The notes under the pieces were generated by a model. That model was not told where the DNA came from and searched no databases. It saw only the letters and a list, made by a program, of their open reading frames with translations. The translations under genes were made by a program, and so were the position numbers. This document shows, piece by piece, positions 18,026 through 28,500 of a stretch of DNA of 64,000 nt. The stretch covers positions 1-64,000 of the forward strand of contig NZ_QTJU01000009.1 in the NCBI RefSeq assembly GCF_003412455.1, in the 5' to 3' direction. Origin of the DNA: Deminuibacter soli (GTDB taxonomy: Bacteria > Bacteroidota > Bacteroidia > Chitinophagales > Chitinophagaceae). Positions within the stretch are counted from its first letter, which is position 1, and each line of letters starts with the position of its first letter.

Positions 18026-19990
18026 TTATAAGTGCGCAACAGTAGCAACCATCACACAGCCGCCATAAGCATGTAGCCGTATGGTTGGGGGCCATTGCTG
18101 CACATCCGTTACCCTGAAGCTGCCCGGTGTATCTCCATCTTCCATATACTGCAGGGTCAATGGCTTGCCGGGTGCCAGCAGCTGCCAGTTAATTGTAAGC
18201 TCCTTTTCAGCAGCACCGGCATTTACAGCAGCCACATACCAGGTATTGCCTTTGCGCCTTGCCAGCACCAGTTCTTTGCCAGGCTCACCGGCAAGGTATT
18301 TCACCTCATCCCAGGCAGCAGGCACATTCATCAGCAACCGGTGCAATGCACCAGGCAGGGTATCGTACGCAGCAGGTGTATCCGCATAATGCACAATGCC
18401 GCTTTCAAATAAAATGCTCAATGCAATCTCATGCATATAAGTTGTTTTATGCACAATCTTCCTGTTGGTAAAACCGGTAACCGTATAATCCATACTACCC
18501 ACTGCATTGCGCGTAAACGGAAGTATCGTATTCTGTACCGGCGCTACGGTATCGTAACCATCTTTAAACATATAACACTCCAGTCCGCTCACCGCTTCCA
18601 TACTCAGCAGGTTGGGCCAGGTTCTGTTCCAGCCGTTGGGCAGTGTGCAGCCATGAAAATTTACCAGTAGTTCGTTGTCAGCTGCATCTTTCAGTATACC
18701 GGTATACTGCTGCATCATCATTTGTTTGTCTGACTGAAAGAAATCTACCTTAATACCCTTAACACCAATGCTATGCAGCCAGGCCATGGTTTGCCTGCGA
18801 ATGGCAGTATCAAACAATTTATCACGCGGCTCTTCACTTACTGTATTGTTCGGGCCGCCTGAGTTGTACCAAACCCAGATACCCACGTTTTTTGTGCTGG
18901 CATATTTTACCACATCTTCCAGGCTGCCGTTGCGCATCCTGTTCCAGTTGGCATCAATGAGCGAATAGGGCCAGTGCATGCGTGCGGCAAGATCAATGTA
19001 TGGCAGTATCCGCTTATAGTCCTGCGGACTGTCATTATCACTCCACCAGCTCCATGATGCGGCACCAGGCTTAATCCAGCTTGTTTTTTTCACTGCAGCA
19101 GGTGCACTCAGGTGTGTTACCATATCAGCTGCAACTATATCCTGCAGGCCCGTACCTGCGGTAATGCATCGCCAGGGCGTTACTACCAGTTTATTAAAAT
19201 GCGCGGTATTGTCGCCATAGTTATTGCCATCCGTTGCTTCAGGAAAGCGTACGGTATATTGCTGCTGCTTTTGCGCGTAGTACAGGTGCGATGCTACGTA
19301 GCCGCCATGCAAACCAGCTTCCGTAAGCAACAACCACTGATCACCTGTTTGCGCCAGTACAGGAAAACAATATCCTTCTGTTGTTTGGGGTAAGGTATCA
19401 GATGCTACACCGTTTGTATAATAGTTTTCATGCGATGGCGTCCACTTGGTGGGCTTATCATAAGGCTGTGCAAAAATGCGGGAGCTGTGCGGCAGCTTAA
19501 ACGCAGACAATTCACCGCTAACTGTTGCCGCACCTTTCGCATGTACCCGGTAACAAAACGCCATACCTTCATTAAATACGCGGAACACGATATCCAATGT
19601 ATGTTCCGGGTACTGCAGGCTAATCACCCGCTCATTACAGGTATAGGATTGTTGTACTTTTTTGCCGCTTAACAAGGTATATTTTCCTGTTACCAATTGT
19701 ACCGGCTGCACATCCAGCTTAAGCGGAATGCCCGTTAACCGCGTATCACCATTTACTTCCACACCAAGCGCAGCAGTATCCAGCAGCAACACACTGCCAT
19801 TGGCAGTTTGCCGGTAAAATGTGTAAGCACTTACACTTTTTCCACCTGGCTGCAGTACATTGAATACATGCACTGCCAGTTTTTTATCCGGCGAGTAAAT
19901 GATATAGTTGCCAGTGCCGCCGGCCAGCAGTTTTACGGAAAAGAAGAGAAAGAGCGAAACAGTTGCAAATGCTTTCTTAAATCGGTTCAT
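18026..19990 (-). CDS. GH97 glycoside hydrolase, retaining type predicted
   Basis: A 654-residue exported GH97 enzyme: N-terminal beta-sandwich (about 25-290), catalytic barrel (KPGAASWSWWSDNDSPQDYK, WPYSLIDANWN) and C-terminal domain. The residue that separates the two GH97 types is Asp: GVKGIKVDFFQ places D416 where retaining alpha-galactosidase-like members have their nucleophile, while inverting SusB-like alpha-glucosidases have Gly. E465 in SMEAVSG is a candidate acid/base. Predicted alpha-galactosidase or beta-L-arabinopyranosidase rather than alpha-glucosidase. Signal peptide ends near LLAGG. Part of the minus-strand locus between the acetylesterase and the GH140-like gene. Confidence 0.88.
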   Translation of the reverse strand: MNRFKKAFATVSLFLFFSVKLLAGGTGNYIIYSPDKKLAVHVFNVLQPGGKSVSAYTFYRQTANGSVLLLDTAALGVEVNGDTRLTGIPLKLDVQPVQLVTGKYTLLSGKKVQQSYTCNERVISLQYPEHTLDIVFRVFNEGMAFCYRVHAKGAATVSGELSAFKLPHSSRIFAQPYDKPTKWTPSHENYYTNGVASDTLPQTTEGYCFPVLAQTGDQWLLLTEAGLHGGYVASHLYYAQKQQQYTVRFPEATDGNNYGDNTAHFNKLVVTPWRCITAGTGLQDIVAADMVTHLSAPAAVKKTSWIKPGAASWSWWSDNDSPQDYKRILPYIDLAARMHWPYSLIDANWNRMRNGSLEDVVKYASTKNVGIWVWYNSGGPNNTVSEEPRDKLFDTAIRRQTMAWLHSIGVKGIKVDFFQSDKQMMMQQYTGILKDAADNELLVNFHGCTLPNGWNRTWPNLLSMEAVSGLECYMFKDGYDTVAPVQNTILPFTRNAVGSMDYTVTGFTNRKIVHKTTYMHEIALSILFESGIVHYADTPAAYDTLPGALHRLLMNVPAAWDEVKYLAGEPGKELVLARRKGNTWYVAAVNAGAAEKELTINWQLLAPGKPLTLQYMEDGDTPGSFRVTDVQQWPPTIRLHAYGGCVMVATVAHL

Positions 19991-20035
19991 CTGTTGTATT
20001 AATTATGATTTTTATCTGCGGAAAACCTGGTTATA

Positions 20036-20057
20036 AAGGGACGGAAAACCGTCCCTT
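20036..20057 (-). terminator. Hairpin between acetylesterase and GH97 genes
   Basis: Perfect stem AAGGGACGG (20036-20044) with CCGTCCCTT (20049-20057), loop AAAA. On the minus strand a short T-run follows (CCCTTTATAA). It may be a partial terminator or mRNA-stabilising hairpin that tunes expression inside the locus. Confidence 0.5.
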
Positions 20058-20120
20058 CCTGTAAAAAACCCGTAGATCATCCCTTGTCTGCCCAACGCTG
20101 CGGCAGACTGTTAAACATGC

Positions 20121-22091
20121 CTATTCAAACAAGTTTTTTTCGGTAATACCCGGCCAGTCATCTGTTCTGAAAGGTGAAGCCGGGAACCCGTCTGCATTGT
20201 ACAGGTTGGCGTCTACCGGTGCATTGCTCCAGCCATACCGCACTGCTAAGGGCTGCCGCACCTGTTCGCTGCACACAATCACTTTACCACCGGCAATAAT
20301 TGCCCGGGCATAATAAAAATGATGATCGGCGCCTGCTATTTCAAAACCGCGCAGGTAACCGTATTTGTCTTTTGCCTGCAGTCCGGCCTGTGCATATGAG
20401 AAACTGACAACAGCCTTATCCCCATCAAAACTTACCGCATTGTACAGCGGGCCGCTGTAAGGAACTGTCCAATGATATACTTTATTGAATGCAGCGGCAG
20501 CCAGTCGCCTGCCTACATCCTGCTTGTTGCGCGGGTGGATATTGGCCGAATCACCAATATCGATGGTTACTGCCATGGCAGTGCCCGGGAGCGCCAGGGT
20601 TTGCAGTTGCGCTTCGCGCAGTTCTGCCCAGTCACTGCCTGCATTGGCACTTTGATTGGTACCGAATGAAGACAACTGCACAAACAGGAAAGGAAAGCTA
20701 TCCTTCCACTCCTGCCGCCAGCTATTGATCAGCAAAGGGAAAACACGGCGATACTGGTAAGCGCGCGCCGTATTCGATTCTCCCTGGTACCATATTATCC
20801 CGCGCAATCCATAAGGCACCAGCGGATGTATCATGGCATTGTACAGTGCAGTACCTGCGTTGTTATTGAGTTTGGCAAAAAAAGCGGCGCTATCAAAAAC
20901 AGGCATCATGTGCCACTGGTCATCTGCAAGCGACAGGGTTTGCGAACTCAACGAGATAAACACCTGCGCTTTTTCGCCATGAATACCCATGCCCATCCAG
21001 GCGGGATTTACCTGCGCGCCCTGTTGCAGCAGGAGGGTATTTGTACCTGCTTTAAATGTATGCGCAGGCAGCTGTATACGCACCAGTGAATCCTGCCCTG
21101 CCGCTACTTTCACCTGGTTGATGTATAATACATACCTGCTGTCGTTTGTGCCAAGACTTAACAATGCAGGTTTATCACAATCTGCTGCGGTTACTTCCAG
21201 GTCTCTTCGCATATACCCCTGACCGCGGTAGGCAGGCATGCCTTTCCAATCCCAGCTGCCGGGTACATACATCGCCGGCCATTTGCGGTAGTCGTAACCC
21301 GGCTGCAGCAGGCTGCTTAGCGTGGGCGGCTGCACATAACCTGCATCCGTTTTACGCAGTTCCTGTACAATCCCCTTGTGCAGGCGCGCAGCAATACTAT
21401 CCCAGGTGCCGGGAAGATTGGCTGCATAGCCCCGTAATTCACTGCTTTGCAGCATGGCGTTTTTGCTAATCCAGCCTTCTATCTGCGAGCCACCCCAGTT
21501 ATCGTTGATTAAGCCAATGGGTACATGCAACTGATTGTACAGCTGCTTCGCGAAAAAATACCCTGCAGCCGTAAAGTCCGCAACAGTGGCAGTGGTTGCA
21601 GGCGTCCATTGCAGCGCTCCGATATCATCGAGCGGGGTTAAGGATAAAGTATCCGGTATTTTTACCTGCCTGATAAAATCATTGCCCGCAGCAGCCAATT
21701 CGGTACCGGCATTGGTTACATCAGCCAGTTTCCATTCCATATTACTCTGGCCGCCGCACAGCCACACTTCTCCAATCAGCACATCATTCACCTGTAACGT
21801 GGTGCCTTTACCTGTAACAGATAAGGTATACGGCCCGCCTGCTGCAAGAGGCGGCAGCTGCACACGCCATTTGCCCAGTCGGTCAGCTTTTGTAACGGCA
21901 ATGCGGTTATTCAAACGCACTGTAATACGTTCGCCTGCACCTGCCCAGCCCCATACCGGAACAGGCTTCTCCCGCTGCAACACTACATGATCACTAAAAA
22001 TACCTGCCAGTCTTAACTGTGCAAACCCTGTCTGCGCCAGTAAGCCGCAACACAGTAACACCAATACCCATTGCTTATGTAAATAATGCAT
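20121..22091 (-). CDS. SGNH sialate-O-acetylesterase-like carbohydrate esterase
   Basis: A 656-residue exported esterase predicted to remove acetyl groups from the glycan. Signal peptide 1-24, then the N-terminal beta domain typical of the family (IFSDHVVLQREKPVPVWGWA). The catalytic Ser block is LCGGQSNMEW (S116); further blocks are NDNWGGSQIEGW, IIWYQGESNTARA and the Asp/His block DIGDSANIHPRNKQ. A galactose-binding-like insert (about 255-380) splits the SGNH domain, as in other members. In a locus with a GH10 xylanase, deacetylation of xylan side groups is the likely job. It follows the beta-helix gene by 16 bases. Confidence 0.9.
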   Translation of the reverse strand: MHYLHKQWVLVLLCCGLLAQTGFAQLRLAGIFSDHVVLQREKPVPVWGWAGAGERITVRLNNRIAVTKADRLGKWRVQLPPLAAGGPYTLSVTGKGTTLQVNDVLIGEVWLCGGQSNMEWKLADVTNAGTELAAAGNDFIRQVKIPDTLSLTPLDDIGALQWTPATTATVADFTAAGYFFAKQLYNQLHVPIGLINDNWGGSQIEGWISKNAMLQSSELRGYAANLPGTWDSIAARLHKGIVQELRKTDAGYVQPPTLSSLLQPGYDYRKWPAMYVPGSWDWKGMPAYRGQGYMRRDLEVTAADCDKPALLSLGTNDSRYVLYINQVKVAAGQDSLVRIQLPAHTFKAGTNTLLLQQGAQVNPAWMGMGIHGEKAQVFISLSSQTLSLADDQWHMMPVFDSAAFFAKLNNNAGTALYNAMIHPLVPYGLRGIIWYQGESNTARAYQYRRVFPLLINSWRQEWKDSFPFLFVQLSSFGTNQSANAGSDWAELREAQLQTLALPGTAMAVTIDIGDSANIHPRNKQDVGRRLAAAAFNKVYHWTVPYSGPLYNAVSFDGDKAVVSFSYAQAGLQAKDKYGYLRGFEIAGADHHFYYARAIIAGGKVIVCSEQVRQPLAVRYGWSNAPVDANLYNADGFPASPFRTDDWPGITEKNLFE

Positions 22092-22107
22092 AGTTAGCCA
22101 CCATTCT

Positions 22108-24663
22108 TTATTGTTTAATAAACCTTGTCATAAATCTTCGCCCGTCTGCCGTAGCTGCTACCAGCATGTACACACCTGCAGGCAGGTACGGCAGTCCCAC
22201 ACGATTCACTTTTTGCAGCAGCGCTGCCTGCATGTGCTGCAGGTGGCCACCGTTATCAACAACAGAAAAATACCCTTTGGCAGCTGTGCTTAACGGTAAT
22301 GTTACCGTGATGCTGTTGCCTGTTACGGGGTTGGGGTATAACTGCATTGCCGCAGCTTTATTTTGCTGTGCCATCACTGCTGTTTTCGCAGCAAATGAAT
22401 TGCCGGTGGTAAAACGCACCTGGTCAATATAAAATGCAGGCTGCGCACCGCCCGATCCATCGTGTATCCATATTTCATTAACCGCCGATGGGCTGCCAAC
22501 ATCTGCGAGGTTAACCGTATAGCTGTTCCAGCTGCCACCCGTAATGTTCACTGATTTCCTGCCGGTTTCGGTACCATTGTTTTTAAATACAATCTGCAAA
22601 CTATTGCCACCGGAAGCACCATAGGCACTGAACACAAAACTGCTGAACCCGTTAAGCGCCTTCGGGGAAGACCTGTTGTAACGCATGGCACCCCATGCAG
22701 CCGTTATCTGTATGGATGTGGATTTAGTACCGGCAGCAACAGGGCTGGTGTTGGCAGCGTTGTAATTGGCACTCCAGCTGTCGTTGCTCCAGCCATCCTG
22801 CACGGCATCATCGTACAGCACATAGTCTGTGTTGTTTGTTGCAAACCGTATATCATCTACATAAAAAGTGTTTTGTGCAGCACCGTTTGCATCCTGTATC
22901 CATATTTCATTTACAGCAGCAGGACTGCCCACCTCACTTAAATTAATGGTATACGCATTCCAGCTGCCGCCGGTGATAAACACAGTTTTTCTGCCAGATT
23001 CGGTGCCGTTGTTTTTAAACACCACCTGTATGTTGTTGCCACCACTGCCGCCATATGCCCAGAAGGTAAAGCCACTGTAACCGGAAACATTTTGTGAAGC
23101 CGTGTTATTGAAACGGATGGCACCCCATGCACCGGTTACCTGTACGGCAATGGATTTGGTGCCTGCTTCAACAGGATTGGCATTGCTGATATTGTAACCG
23201 GCATTCCAGCCATCGTATGTCCAGCCGTTTTGCAGTGCATCATCATACACGGTTGGGCCAGCACTGCCGCCGGTACTGCCGGCATATTCGCGTGCACCTT
23301 TATCTGCGGTACCATTGTGCGGGATGGAGTAGATGCAATATTTCAGGCCGCCCTTGCTGGTGATATAATCGTAGTCGGGCGCCAGTGTCCACCAGCTTTT
23401 CTTTTGCCCGCTGGTTTGCGATGTAATAATTGCCGGATCGTAATACAGTGCATCTGCCGGTGTATTGGCATCACTGATGCCCGTGTTAATAACCGGTGAG
23501 CCGGATTGCAGCGATACATCACCTGCTCCCGCATTTACAAAGGAAGGATCCACATAACCCGACATACCCTGTATATCGTTGTTCTGCACCGTACTGCCTG
23601 TTAAACTGTTGCCATCGGTATTAAAGGCCGTGCCGGTGCTTTGTACCACGATATTGTTTTCCAGCACCAGGTCGTTGCGCCCGGCTACATCGTAGGTGCC
23701 AATGCCGCAGCGCACATTGCCATAGGTAGTGCCGTAATCAGGATCCTGGCTGTTCTGGTACACGCTGTTGTTCGCAAGCCTTCCGCCTGAACTGTTGGTC
23801 ATAATAATACCTGCACCGCCATTCAGCAATGCCACGTTGTTCCAGAACTTCACGTGTGAATGATAATAAGAAAGATCAACAATAAACCCATTCCCATCTG
23901 TATGATACGAGGATACATCTACCCCGTGAAAAGCAATGCAGCGCTGCACCAGCACATTATCACCCCACACCTTGAACATATTAAAATTACTTGACCATGA
24001 GCCCCAGTTGGGATCCCAGCCATTTCTGCAGGCCATGCAATCTTCTACCAGCACATCCGAGCAACCGGCAAACGTAAAGCCTTTCTGCCCGCACTGGTCT
24101 ACCAGGCAGTGCCGTACGGTTATGTGCGTGATCTGTATGTTTGACTGGCCATAATCATCTGCCTGGTTCACTGATACATTGCCATCCAGTCCTATACCTC
24201 CCCGGTTGTAATTGCGCATAATAATACCATCGAATGTTAAGTAAGCCAGTGATTTCGTATTGTCTGCATAACCATAGAACAGGTAATTATCGGGCGCACC
24301 TGTTCCATCAAAAATGGGCACTTCGCCATCCACGGCCCTGAATACAATTTCGTTGCCTGCACTGCCTTTCAGCCCTGTTCCCGGGTTAGAGAGATAACAG
24401 GTTTGGTTGTAGTAAATACCACCTTTGATATTGCACACATCGCCGGGCTGTGCAATGGCTGCAAAATGATTGAGGGTGAGAAAAGCAGTGCCCACAGTCA
24501 GCCCGTCCAAACCATCATTCCCATCGGGTTTTACATAATATTGTGTTCCGGCAAACACCGCCTGCATGCCTGTAACCAGTACAAGCAGCAGTACACATTT
24601 TTTCAGGCAGCGGCGCAGTAGTATGCGCTGCTGCATACAGCAACAGGTAAAGTTTTGTTTCAT
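22108..24663 (-). CDS. T9SS-exported beta-helix protein with two tandem CBM-like domains
   Basis: An 851-residue secreted protein, probably a polysaccharide lyase or hydrolase. Signal peptide to about residue 39. GTQYYVKPDGNDGLDGLTVGTAF opens a right-handed parallel beta-helix (to about 400; repeated N-rich coils such as ENNIVVQ, VQNNDIQG), a layout shared with PL9-type and related enzymes; I cannot assign the family. Two domains of about 138 residues, around 471-610 and 617-755, are close repeats of each other (YDDALQNGW/YDDAVQDGW, KNNGTESGRK/KNNGTETGRK) and look like carbohydrate-binding beta-sandwiches. The tail MQLYPNPVTGNSITVTLPL to FIKQ is a type A T9SS sorting domain. ATG at 24663; a second in-frame ATG lies 27 bases in. 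Confidence 0.82.
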   Translation of the reverse strand: MKQNFTCCCMQQRILLRRCLKKCVLLLVLVTGMQAVFAGTQYYVKPDGNDGLDGLTVGTAFLTLNHFAAIAQPGDVCNIKGGIYYNQTCYLSNPGTGLKGSAGNEIVFRAVDGEVPIFDGTGAPDNYLFYGYADNTKSLAYLTFDGIIMRNYNRGGIGLDGNVSVNQADDYGQSNIQITHITVRHCLVDQCGQKGFTFAGCSDVLVEDCMACRNGWDPNWGSWSSNFNMFKVWGDNVLVQRCIAFHGVDVSSYHTDGNGFIVDLSYYHSHVKFWNNVALLNGGAGIIMTNSSGGRLANNSVYQNSQDPDYGTTYGNVRCGIGTYDVAGRNDLVLENNIVVQSTGTAFNTDGNSLTGSTVQNNDIQGMSGYVDPSFVNAGAGDVSLQSGSPVINTGISDANTPADALYYDPAIITSQTSGQKKSWWTLAPDYDYITSKGGLKYCIYSIPHNGTADKGAREYAGSTGGSAGPTVYDDALQNGWTYDGWNAGYNISNANPVEAGTKSIAVQVTGAWGAIRFNNTASQNVSGYSGFTFWAYGGSGGNNIQVVFKNNGTESGRKTVFITGGSWNAYTINLSEVGSPAAVNEIWIQDANGAAQNTFYVDDIRFATNNTDYVLYDDAVQDGWSNDSWSANYNAANTSPVAAGTKSTSIQITAAWGAMRYNRSSPKALNGFSSFVFSAYGASGGNSLQIVFKNNGTETGRKSVNITGGSWNSYTVNLADVGSPSAVNEIWIHDGSGGAQPAFYIDQVRFTTGNSFAAKTAVMAQQNKAAAMQLYPNPVTGNSITVTLPLSTAAKGYFSVVDNGGHLQHMQAALLQKVNRVGLPYLPAGVYMLVAATADGRRFMTRFIKQ

Positions 24664-24796
24664 ATGGCATATTTATCGTTAAGCAAAGCAATGCAACAGC
24701 ATAGCGGCAAATGCGCAAGGCTAACTGATTCAGCCAACGCTGCAATCGTAATTATAGTACGCTGTATACAAGGGGTAGCCCCTATTGATGCACCGG

Positions 24797-25381
24797 TTAT
24801 TTTTTCAGAAAAAGGAAAAGGAAGAGCAGGCTGATGAGCAGGTCTTTTGATTTAAAATAAAACCGGATAAACTGCAATGCTGCCGTCATCTGGTTTTCTA
24901 CGGTTTTAACGGAGATATTAAGCCGGCTGGCAATTTCCATATTGGACATGCCTTCATGACGGCTGAGCAGGTATATTTCTTTTCGTTTTTGCGGAAGCCG
25001 GTTAATTGCCTGCTTGTATATGGAATGTATTTCCCTTTCTTCCAGCTGCTCGGCATTGGAATTATCGGGCGCGAGGTATTCATTTTCTATGCCTTCGGTA
25101 AGGCCGGTATATACTGCTTTATTGCGGCGCAGCTGCTCTATAATGGCATGATAACAGAGCGTGATTAAAAAACCGTTGAGCGATTTGTTTTCGTTGAGCA
25201 GTGCGCGTTTCTCCCACAATCTTTTAAACACATCCTGTGTAAGATCTTCTGCCTGGCTTTTATTTTTTACAAACTTGTAGGCATAAGCATATACTTTCCT
25301 GGCATGGCAGTCAAACACTTTTTTAAAAGCAAGGTGATCCCCTGATTTCAGCAATATGGTAAGATCCCTTTCACTGTTCAT
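24797..25381 (-). CDS. ECF RNA polymerase sigma factor (SusC/FecR-associated)
   Basis: A 194-residue ECF sigma factor. Region 2 is seen at about 20-85 (FDCHARKVYAYAYKFVKNKSQAEDLTQDVFKRLWEKR) and region 4 at about 118-170 (LPQKRKEIYLLSRHEGMSNMEIASRLNISVKTVENQM). The C terminus ends in a strongly hydrophobic tail LLISLLFLFLFLKK. I use the ATG at 25381 (MNSERDL); the longer frame adds unrelated residues. The usual Bacteroidota order is sigma, FecR, SusC, but here the sigma lies about 10 kb past FecR, inside the same minus-strand gene run, between the VCBS lipoprotein and the beta-helix gene. It probably activates this locus when FecR and the STN domain signal ligand. Confidence 0.92.
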   Translation of the reverse strand: MNSERDLTILLKSGDHLAFKKVFDCHARKVYAYAYKFVKNKSQAEDLTQDVFKRLWEKRALLNENKSLNGFLITLCYHAIIEQLRRNKAVYTGLTEGIENEYLAPDNSNAEQLEEREIHSIYKQAINRLPQKRKEIYLLSRHEGMSNMEIASRLNISVKTVENQMTAALQFIRFYFKSKDLLISLLFLFLFLKK

Positions 25382-25529
25382 ATGGCGACACTTATGGAAA
25401 GCAATGTTGCAAATTATCGATTTTACCCATAGCGCAACCAGAATATTGCACACGACGCAGATATTTCTACCCGCATCCGCCGCAACCCGGCAGGCCCGGT
25501 GCTTCCATAGTTAGCCAGCCCATCTTCTT

Positions 25530-28500
25530 TTAGGGCGCAGTAATCTTACGCACACTGCCCAACTGGTCAGTTACCTGTATTTCCCGGTCATTTTCGTTCC
25601 ATTGTACAAAGCGTGCATGCTGCGAATAAAACGATTGCCCGAGCGCAGGTTCTTCCATGCGCCTGCGGCCGTTTTTCAACAGATGCAATGCCCTGGTTTC
25701 GCCCGGCAGCAGCGGCAGCATATGCGCAGTTTGTTTCAGCGCAAATAATTTCAATCCATCATTGTGCTGCGATGCGGCAACACTGTAGGTATTGTTTGCC
25801 ATGCGCAGTTTCACCAGCGCCTTCCCATCGCCCGGTATGCAAATGCCGCTCTGCAGCATGCTGAGCGCGGTAAAATGCCCGCTGCCATCCCCTTTCAGCA
25901 ACAGCCCGTTCAGCGCATCGCTTCTGCCGCCTGCCACTTCCATACCGTAATCATTGCCGGTAAGCAGCAGGTCAAGGTTGCCATCCTGGTCAAAATCATC
26001 GGTCAGCATTGCGTATACGCTTGAAAGCTGGGCCTGCCAGGGCAAGGGTATACAGGTGAATGTGCCATTGCCGTTGTTGTGAAACAAACAGGTTTTGCTG
26101 TTCACTGCGTGTAGCACCAGTGCATCGTGCAATGCAGTATCAGGCAATAGCTGCTGCATGGCGGTACCGGCATATACTGCATGCCTGAAATATTTTTTAC
26201 GAAGATTGTTCAGCTGCTCCAGCATATCGTCTCTCGTATGCACCGGATACAACACCTTTGTATCACCGGTTGTATGATGTTCATCAGGATACAGGTACAC
26301 CGCGGGAATTACATCATAAAACCCGTCCTGGTTAAAATCTTTCGCGTACAAAGTGAATGGATATTGTTCACTGGCATGAAAAAAGTTATTGTCACCCATA
26401 TTGCCGGCTATATAGTCCATGCGGCCATCGTTGTCAAAATCGCCTGCTACCAGGCTGTTCCAGCAACCGGTTTGCTGTGCAACGCCTGTTTGCAGGGTAA
26501 CATCGGCGAATTTGCCGTGATTGTTTTGCAACAGGGTCAGCGGCATAAACTCACCGGCAAGCAGCAGATCATCCCAGCCATCGCCATTGGTGTCTGTCCA
26601 CAGTGCATCACAGATCATCCCGATGTTGCGCAATGCAGGTGCTGCCGCTCCGGTGATTTCTGTAAAATGAACATTTCCTTTTTTAGAATCGTTGCGCAGC
26701 AGGTGACCTGATACTGCCTGCGGGTAAAAACCAGGCCTGGAGCGCTCTCCCACAAACAAATCCAGGTCACCGTCTTTATCAAAATCAGCCGCTTTCACGC
26801 AGGATATGCTGCCATTGATCCCTGGTAATGCATGCTGCTGCAGCGTGAAATTTCCCTTGCCGTCATTCAGGTACAGCCGGTCTGCATAAGCTGGCGAGCC
26901 GGGCGGCATTTCCACGCTGCCGGAACTGATGTACAGGTCGGGTATGCCGTCGTTATCTGCATCAAAAAGCAGTATACCTGCATCTTCCTGTATTTTATCT
27001 TTTGCAGTGCTGCCCGGGATCAAATCTTTTTCAGTAAACGTGCCATCCGTTTTTTGCAGTAAAACGGTTTCCTTGTGCTGGTAAGGCGCTCCTATCACCA
27101 GGTCGTCCAGCCCGTCGCCATTGATATCGCCGGCAGCTAATGCAGGGCCGTATTGCGACAGTTTGTGCGGCAGCAGCCGCTGGCGGTTGAAATCGATATA
27201 GTCGTAATCGGTATCCCGGTAGTTGATATGACTGGCAGCCGTAATATCCGAAAAAAGATTGCCTGCTGCAACAGCAGGCTGCTGCTGCAAGACTGCTGTT
27301 GTATTGGCACACACGTTTACCTGCAAAGTCTGGTCAATACCTGGTTGCACGATCAGCTTTTTGCGGCCATTGTAAAAAACCACCAGCGAATCAGGCTTTA
27401 CGCCATCAGGCAAACCAAAGGAGGCAATATTTTCAACTGTTGACAGGTAGCCTTTATAGGGTGAATTTTCATACAGCTGCACCTGCCCTTTTGCATACAG
27501 CCATAAGGTTGCGCCAATGGCATTGAGGTTATCTTTATCACCATGGCATCTGATGCGCAGGTAATGCGCGGACTGCTCCGCGTTGTTCATACGGCGGTTT
27601 TCAAATACAAAGGCTTCATCATTGATATTGTTTACCACGTAATCCAGGTCGCCATCGTTATCGAGGTCTGCATAAGCTGCGCCGTTTGAAAACGAGGCGG
27701 TGTTTATACCCCAGTCTTCTGTAGTATTATCAAAACCCACACGTGTGTTGTTACGGAAAGCATAGTTCCTGAGTTTGATGGCCGGTATCTGGCTCAGCAG
27801 CTGTTTTTTGTTCATGATGCCGGCAGCTGCATCGCGGTAGGCGATAAAATCATGATCGGTAAGGTCTTTCGGAAACCCGTTGGTTACTACCAGGTCTTTC
27901 CAGCCATCGCAGTCAAAATCTGCTACCAGCGGTGTCCAGCTCCAGTCTGTCGCTTCAATGCCTGCGAAATAAGCCACTTCACTGAACAGCGGATCACCGA
28001 TACTGTCACCATTGCCGATGCGCGGCCCCTGGTTCAGCTGCAGTGTGTTACGGGTGTACTGGTACTGGTAATGGTACTGATCGAAGTTTTGGTAAATCAG
28101 GTAATTATTCGCACCCAGCATCATTTTGCGGCGGTAGTTATCTTCCGGGTTCATGTCAAGTTCTATCACATCGGGCCTGCCATCGTTGTTGATATCGCTT
28201 ACGCTGTTGCCCATGGCCGCAAAGCTGGTATGTTTGAAATAGGTTTTTGCCTTGTCAGTAAAAGTCTTGTCGCGGTTGTTGATATAGGCCACATCTCCTG
28301 AAATGAAATCGTTGCTCACGAATACATCTTTCCAGCCATCGCCGTTTAAATCACAGATATTGATGCCCAGCCCGTATCCTGTTTCCCGGATACCGGCCTG
28401 TGCCGATACGTTTTTGTAAAACGGGTGCCCCAATGAATCTGACCCTGTGTTTTCGTACAGCATATCTGCATTGGGGTTGCTGGCTCCGTCGCTGATGATT

